Origin: Dyadobacter jejuensis
GTDB lineage: Bacteria > Bacteroidota > Bacteroidia > Cytophagales > Spirosomataceae
Direction: 5' to 3'
Length of the DNA stretch: 64,000 nt
Assembly (NCBI RefSeq): GCF_003149085.1
Contig: NZ_QGDT01000005.1
Span: forward strand, 62,001 to 126,000
Shown piece after piece: positions 61,106-64,000 of the stretch. The translations under genes were made by a program, and so were the position numbers. Position 1 is the first letter of the stretch. Every line of letters starts with the position of its first letter. The notes under the pieces are model-generated. The model saw only the letters and a list, made by a program, of their open reading frames with translations. It was not told the origin of the DNA and ran no database searches.

Positions 61106-62278
61106 TCACCTAGGGGCTTGAGCCCTTAGGGAGGAGGCCCTAACGATTAGCTCGGTGTCAAGTTTTACGAACTGGTCGGTAGGGCCCGATGCTTCATTCG
61201 CCAATAGGGCAAGGATTTTTTTTGCCGCCAATCTCCCTATTTCTTTGGTAGGCTGTGCTACCGTCGTAAGGCCCGGCTCTATATAGGCCGATCTGGGGTC
61301 ATTACTATATCCTACGACCCCTAGTTCTGCTGGAACCCTGATTCCTTTGGCTCTCGCCGCCAGGATAATTTGAATGGCCGACGGGTCGTTGATGGCAAAT
61401 ATGGCATCAGGAGGCTCGGCCATATCCAAAAAATGTTGTGCATATATTTTGGCCGTTTCATCACTGAGGTCGGTATGCAGGATCAATTCGTTCAGCACGG
61501 GCAAGCCGTTCCTGGAGAGGGCGTCGATATATCCTCGTAACCGCTCTTGGCTCAGGGTTAAGTTTCGGGGGCCAGCCATATGTGCAATCCGCCGATATCC
61601 TTGGCCTATAAGGTGCTCTACCGCTGCAACTGCTCCTTGGTAGTCGTCGATTACTATTCTTTGTGCCATGATTTCTTCGGCATAGCGATTGAAAAATACC
61701 ATAGGGATTTCTCTTTTCTCAAAGGCCTTAAAATGCTCGTAATGATTGGTTTCCTTGGTCATCGAAACGATGAGGCCATCGATGCGACTGGCCAATAGGG
61801 TGGCGGTATTGGAGATTTCATCAGCGTACGATTCATTGGACTGCATAATAATCATCCTATAGCCGGCTTTGGTGAGTATTTCTTGAGCACCGATGATGAC
61901 CGTCGGGAAAAATACATGATTGAATTCTGGTACGAGCATGCCGATGATGCGGCTTTGACTCTTGACAAGGTCATAGGCTACCTGGTTGGGTTGGTAGTCC
62001 ATTTGCTGTGCCATTTGAATAATGGCTTTTTTGGTGTCCTCATTTACGTCGGGATGGTCGTGAAGTGCCCTGGAAACGGTTGAATTGGCCACTCCTAGCG
62101 CCCTAGCAATGTCTTTGATGGTGGTAGGGCGGCTCTTCCTGCTCGTCGGCGATGGCTTTAAAGTGCCTCCCAAGGTGAAATGGAAAGAGCAATCCTTACA
62201 ATAGTATCTTTGCTGTCCTCGTAAAAATCCAGCCTTAAGGATGGCCTCTACGCGATTACATTTTAAACATTTGATCAT
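61106..62278 (-). CDS. LacI-family transcription regulator with N-terminal transposase-like zinc ribbon
   Basis: 390 residues. Residues 1-35 form a C4 zinc ribbon, C4-x2-C7 and C27-x2-C30 (FLRGQQRYYCKDCSFHF), of the kind found at the start of IS1/InsA-type transposases. Residues 52-118 are the LacI helix-turn-helix and hinge (TTIKDIARALGVANSTVSRA, KKAIIQMAQQMDYQPNQVAY). From about 120 the periplasmic-binding-like sensor domain follows (IIGMLVPEFNHVFFPTVIIG, RIAHMAGPRNLTLSQERLRG, VVGYSNDPRSAYIEPGLTTV). It should repress or activate a sugar gene in response to a small ligand, most likely the divergent SSS transporter. The start at 62278 is supported because the ribbon lies directly after the Met. 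Confidence 0.92.
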   Translation of the reverse strand: MIKCLKCNRVEAILKAGFLRGQQRYYCKDCSFHFTLGGTLKPSPTSRKSRPTTIKDIARALGVANSTVSRALHDHPDVNEDTKKAIIQMAQQMDYQPNQVAYDLVKSQSRIIGMLVPEFNHVFFPTVIIGAQEILTKAGYRMIIMQSNESYADEISNTATLLASRIDGLIVSMTKETNHYEHFKAFEKREIPMVFFNRYAEEIMAQRIVIDDYQGAVAAVEHLIGQGYRRIAHMAGPRNLTLSQERLRGYIDALSRNGLPVLNELILHTDLSDETAKIYAQHFLDMAEPPDAIFAINDPSAIQIILAARAKGIRVPAELGVVGYSNDPRSAYIEPGLTTVAQPTKEIGRLAAKKILALLANEASGPTDQFVKLDTELIVRASSLRAQAPR

Positions 62279-62497
62279 GGCTTTTGGCTCTCTACAAATT
62301 TAAGAGTTCGTGAGTCTCTTTTCGCTTCCGCATATAGGCTAGGGGGCCTAAAAGTAAAGGTTCCATAGCATGGCGATAAATTGGAATATTTCGGGTTGTT
62401 TTAAGTCGGAGATATTTAGAGTTGCTCAGGGCTGTTGACCCTAAAATCAATTACGATTCAAGATAGGTAAAATTAAAACCTATCGCAACTCGTACCG

Positions 62498-62507
62498 CAA
62501 ACGTTTG
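62498..62507. promoter_or_regulatory. LacI/PurR-type operator between the regulator and the transporter
   Basis: caaacgtttg (in gcaaacgtttgt) is a 10-bp palindrome with a central CG, close to the PurR/CcpA-type operator core. It lies in the 482-base gap between the divergent LacI-type gene (ATG at 62278) and the SSS gene (62761); nothing else in this gap looks coding. Confidence 0.55.
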
Positions 62508-62760
62508 TGATAGAAATAGAACTGTCCGTTGACAAAATTTTACATTTTGGCTATCTATTATTCTATTTTCTGGCTATAGCTTCACAGAGATAACTCCTAG
62601 GTCGAAGGCCAAAATGATGGGCCTAAGAGGAAGATGTTGGCCCTAATTGGATTTTTTGAATAAAATACCCTGTGGTATTTCATTCAGAAGCTATCCGCCT
62701 AGAGGCTGGTTGGTCTATCGAGAAATATGGCCTGTCAAATGGCCAAAAATATATTAATTC

Positions 62761-64000
62761 ATGAGCCCCTTAGACTACCTCGTTATTGTTATTTTTTCGG
62801 TGATTATTTTGGTTTCGGGCTTATCGTTCAAAAACAGCGGGACGGACATGAAATCGTACTTTGCCGCGGGAGGTGAGGTGCCATGGCCGATTAGCAGTCT
62901 ATCCCTGTTTATGAGTTTTTTTTCGGCGGGTACTTTTGTGGTATGGGGCTCTATTGCCTATCAGTTAGGCGTGGTGGCTATTAGCATCCAGCTCACCATG
63001 TGTGTGGCGGGCTTGCTGGTAGGCGCCTTTATAGCGGGTCGATGGAAGCGGTCCGGAGCGCTTACGGCGGCGCAGTTTATTAAGGAGAGACTGGGGGCTA
63101 AGGCTCAGCAATTTTATACCTACATCATTCTATTCTTGTCGCTGGCATATACAGGAGCCTTCTTATATCCTGTGGCCAAATTGGTGCATGTTTCCACGGA
63201 TATTTCAATCCATTTATCGATCATCGTTTTAGGCTTGCTAGTGATCGCCTATACGGTAGTAGGAGGGCTTTGGGCGGTTATTATCACCGACGTGCTGCAA
63301 TTTGTGATACTTACAGCGGCGGTTTTGATTGTAGTTTTTTTGTCATTGAAGGATATTGGGCCCGTCGATGCATTCTTAGCGTCGGCGCCAGAGCATTTTT
63401 TTAGTCCAACCGCCGGGGAGTACTCCATGACCTTTATTCTGGGTTTTATGATCTATAATCTGATTTTTATTGGAGGAAACTGGGCCTATGTTCAGCGTTA
63501 TACATCGGTAAAGGACGAAAAATCGTCCAGAAAGGTGGGGTATTTATTCGGTATGTTGTATCTGGTTAGTCCGTTTATATGGATGTTACCTCCGATGATC
63601 TACCGCATTACCAACCCCGGATTAAGTGGGTTAGAGAATGAAGGAGCCTATTTATTGGCCTGTAAGGAAGTGCTTCCAGTGGGGATGCTAGGACTGATGC
63701 TGGGCGGTATGATCTTTGCTACGGCGAGCTCGGTCAATACGACCCTCAATATGGCGGCAGCAATACTTACCAACGATGTTTTTAAGCCCATGCGTCCAGG
63801 TGCTACAGAGCAGGATTTGATGCGGTTCGCTAAGTTGGCAACCTTATTTTTTGGGCTTGCGACCATCTGTGTGGCGCTGCTCGTTCCGGCTGCGGGAGGT
63901 ATTGTGGAAGTAGTCCTTACCGTGGGGGCTGTAACGGGCTGTTCCTTATATGGACCTCCTATATGGGCACTTTTTTCGAAACGGCAGTCGGGAAGGTCCA
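62761..64000 (+). CDS. Sodium:solute symporter (SSS family), cut by window end
   Basis: The frame is open from the ATG at 62761 to the window end (413 codons), so the C-terminus is missing. Membrane segments are plain: LDYLVIVIFSVIILVSGLSF, then SYFAAGGEVPWPISSLSLFM and SFFSAGTFVVWGSIAYQLGV, AYTVVGGLWAVIITDVLQFV, and GLMLGGMIFATASSVNTTLN. The AAGG, GGLWAVxxTDxxQ and F(A)TAS-S motifs are standard for sugar- and organic-acid-type SSS carriers. Sugar import with Na+ is the likely role. It is divergent from the LacI-type gene with an operator-like palindrome between them. Confidence 0.92.
   Translation, partial: MSPLDYLVIVIFSVIILVSGLSFKNSGTDMKSYFAAGGEVPWPISSLSLFMSFFSAGTFVVWGSIAYQLGVVAISIQLTMCVAGLLVGAFIAGRWKRSGALTAAQFIKERLGAKAQQFYTYIILFLSLAYTGAFLYPVAKLVHVSTDISIHLSIIVLGLLVIAYTVVGGLWAVIITDVLQFVILTAAVLIVVFLSLKDIGPVDAFLASAPEHFFSPTAGEYSMTFILGFMIYNLIFIGGNWAYVQRYTSVKDEKSSRKVGYLFGMLYLVSPFIWMLPPMIYRITNPGLSGLENEGAYLLACKEVLPVGMLGLMLGGMIFATASSVNTTLNMAAAILTNDVFKPMRPGATEQDLMRFAKLATLFFGLATICVALLVPAAGGIVEVVLTVGAVTGCSLYGPPIWALFSKRQSGRS

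Noticed and set aside
1-64000. CRISPR array, tRNA or rRNA gene, insertion sequence
   Set aside because: No regularly spaced repeats, cloverleaf-like tRNA sequence, rRNA core or transposase catalytic motif was seen; the transposase-like zinc ribbon belongs to a regulator.

Overview
The window looks like a chromosomal segment from a polysaccharide-degrading member of the Bacteroidota. The best guess is Cytophagales or Sphingobacteriales, probably marine or algae-associated. The evidence is three SusC/SusD pairs, a FecI/FecR/STN-SusC cell-surface signalling set, five secreted sulfatases, GH117-like, GH16 and GH141-like enzymes, a heparinase II/III-type lyase, LytS/LytTR two-component pairs and many Lys/Arg-Cys lipoproteins. 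No rRNA, tRNA, CRISPR array or transposase was recognised.

Layout. 1-1155: 3' part of a phosphocholine-specific phospholipase C. 1156-2382: a HigB/HigA-type toxin-antitoxin pair lying between a broken second copy of a sulfatase 3' end (about 1232-1449) and the intact sulfatase. 2383-11959 (minus): PUL 1, transcribed ECF sigma, FecR, STN-SusC, SusD, sulfatase, sulfatase. 12257-12814: MarC-type membrane protein. 13024-15521 (minus): sulfatase plus a GH117-like glycosidase. 15869-21080 (minus): CotH kinase x2, VTC polyphosphate-polymerase domain, DUF4956 membrane protein and DUF2490 outer-membrane protein, divergent from a LytS/LytTR pair (21314-23111). 23112-23819: decayed ClC chloride-channel gene. 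24115-32317 (plus): PUL 2, STN-SusC, SusD and two sulfatases, with a strong hairpin in front of the sulfatases. 33239-39797 (plus): PUL 3, SusC, SusD and two small surface lipoproteins, facing a GH16 enzyme; a heparinase II/III lyase follows. 43147-49124 (minus): a secreted triple-repeat protein, a second LytS/LytTR pair and a TonB-type outer-membrane receptor. 49340-52947: a methyltransferase and a GH141-like beta-helix protein with a PDZ-like tail. 53370-55831: a thiosulfate-dehydrogenase-like dihaem cytochrome, a DsrE protein and a ModA-like binding protein. 55930-59892: VOC, cupin, truncated YciI-like, NlpC/P60-like lipoprotein and membrane genes. 60305-60985: SYLF protein. 61106-64000: a LacI regulator carrying a transposase-like zinc ribbon, divergent from a sodium:solute symporter cut off by the window end.

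How it fits together. The PULs should import oligosaccharides of a sulfated, probably algal, glycan through SusCD, with sulfatases, GH16, GH117-like and lyase enzymes cutting and desulfating it, and the LacI/SSS pair possibly handling a released monosaccharide. The sulfur-oxidation-like triad and the CotH/VTC/DUF4956 module are separate functional islands. The most unusual items are the CotH/VTC/DUF4956/DUF2490 module with 21-bp-spaced direct repeats that could be LytTR sites, the zinc-ribbon LacI fusion, the TsdA-DsrE-ModA triad, the sulfatase with a CVTSR active-site motif, and the toxin-antitoxin pair bracketed by a sulfatase remnant. All functions are inferred from sequence reading; no database search was run.
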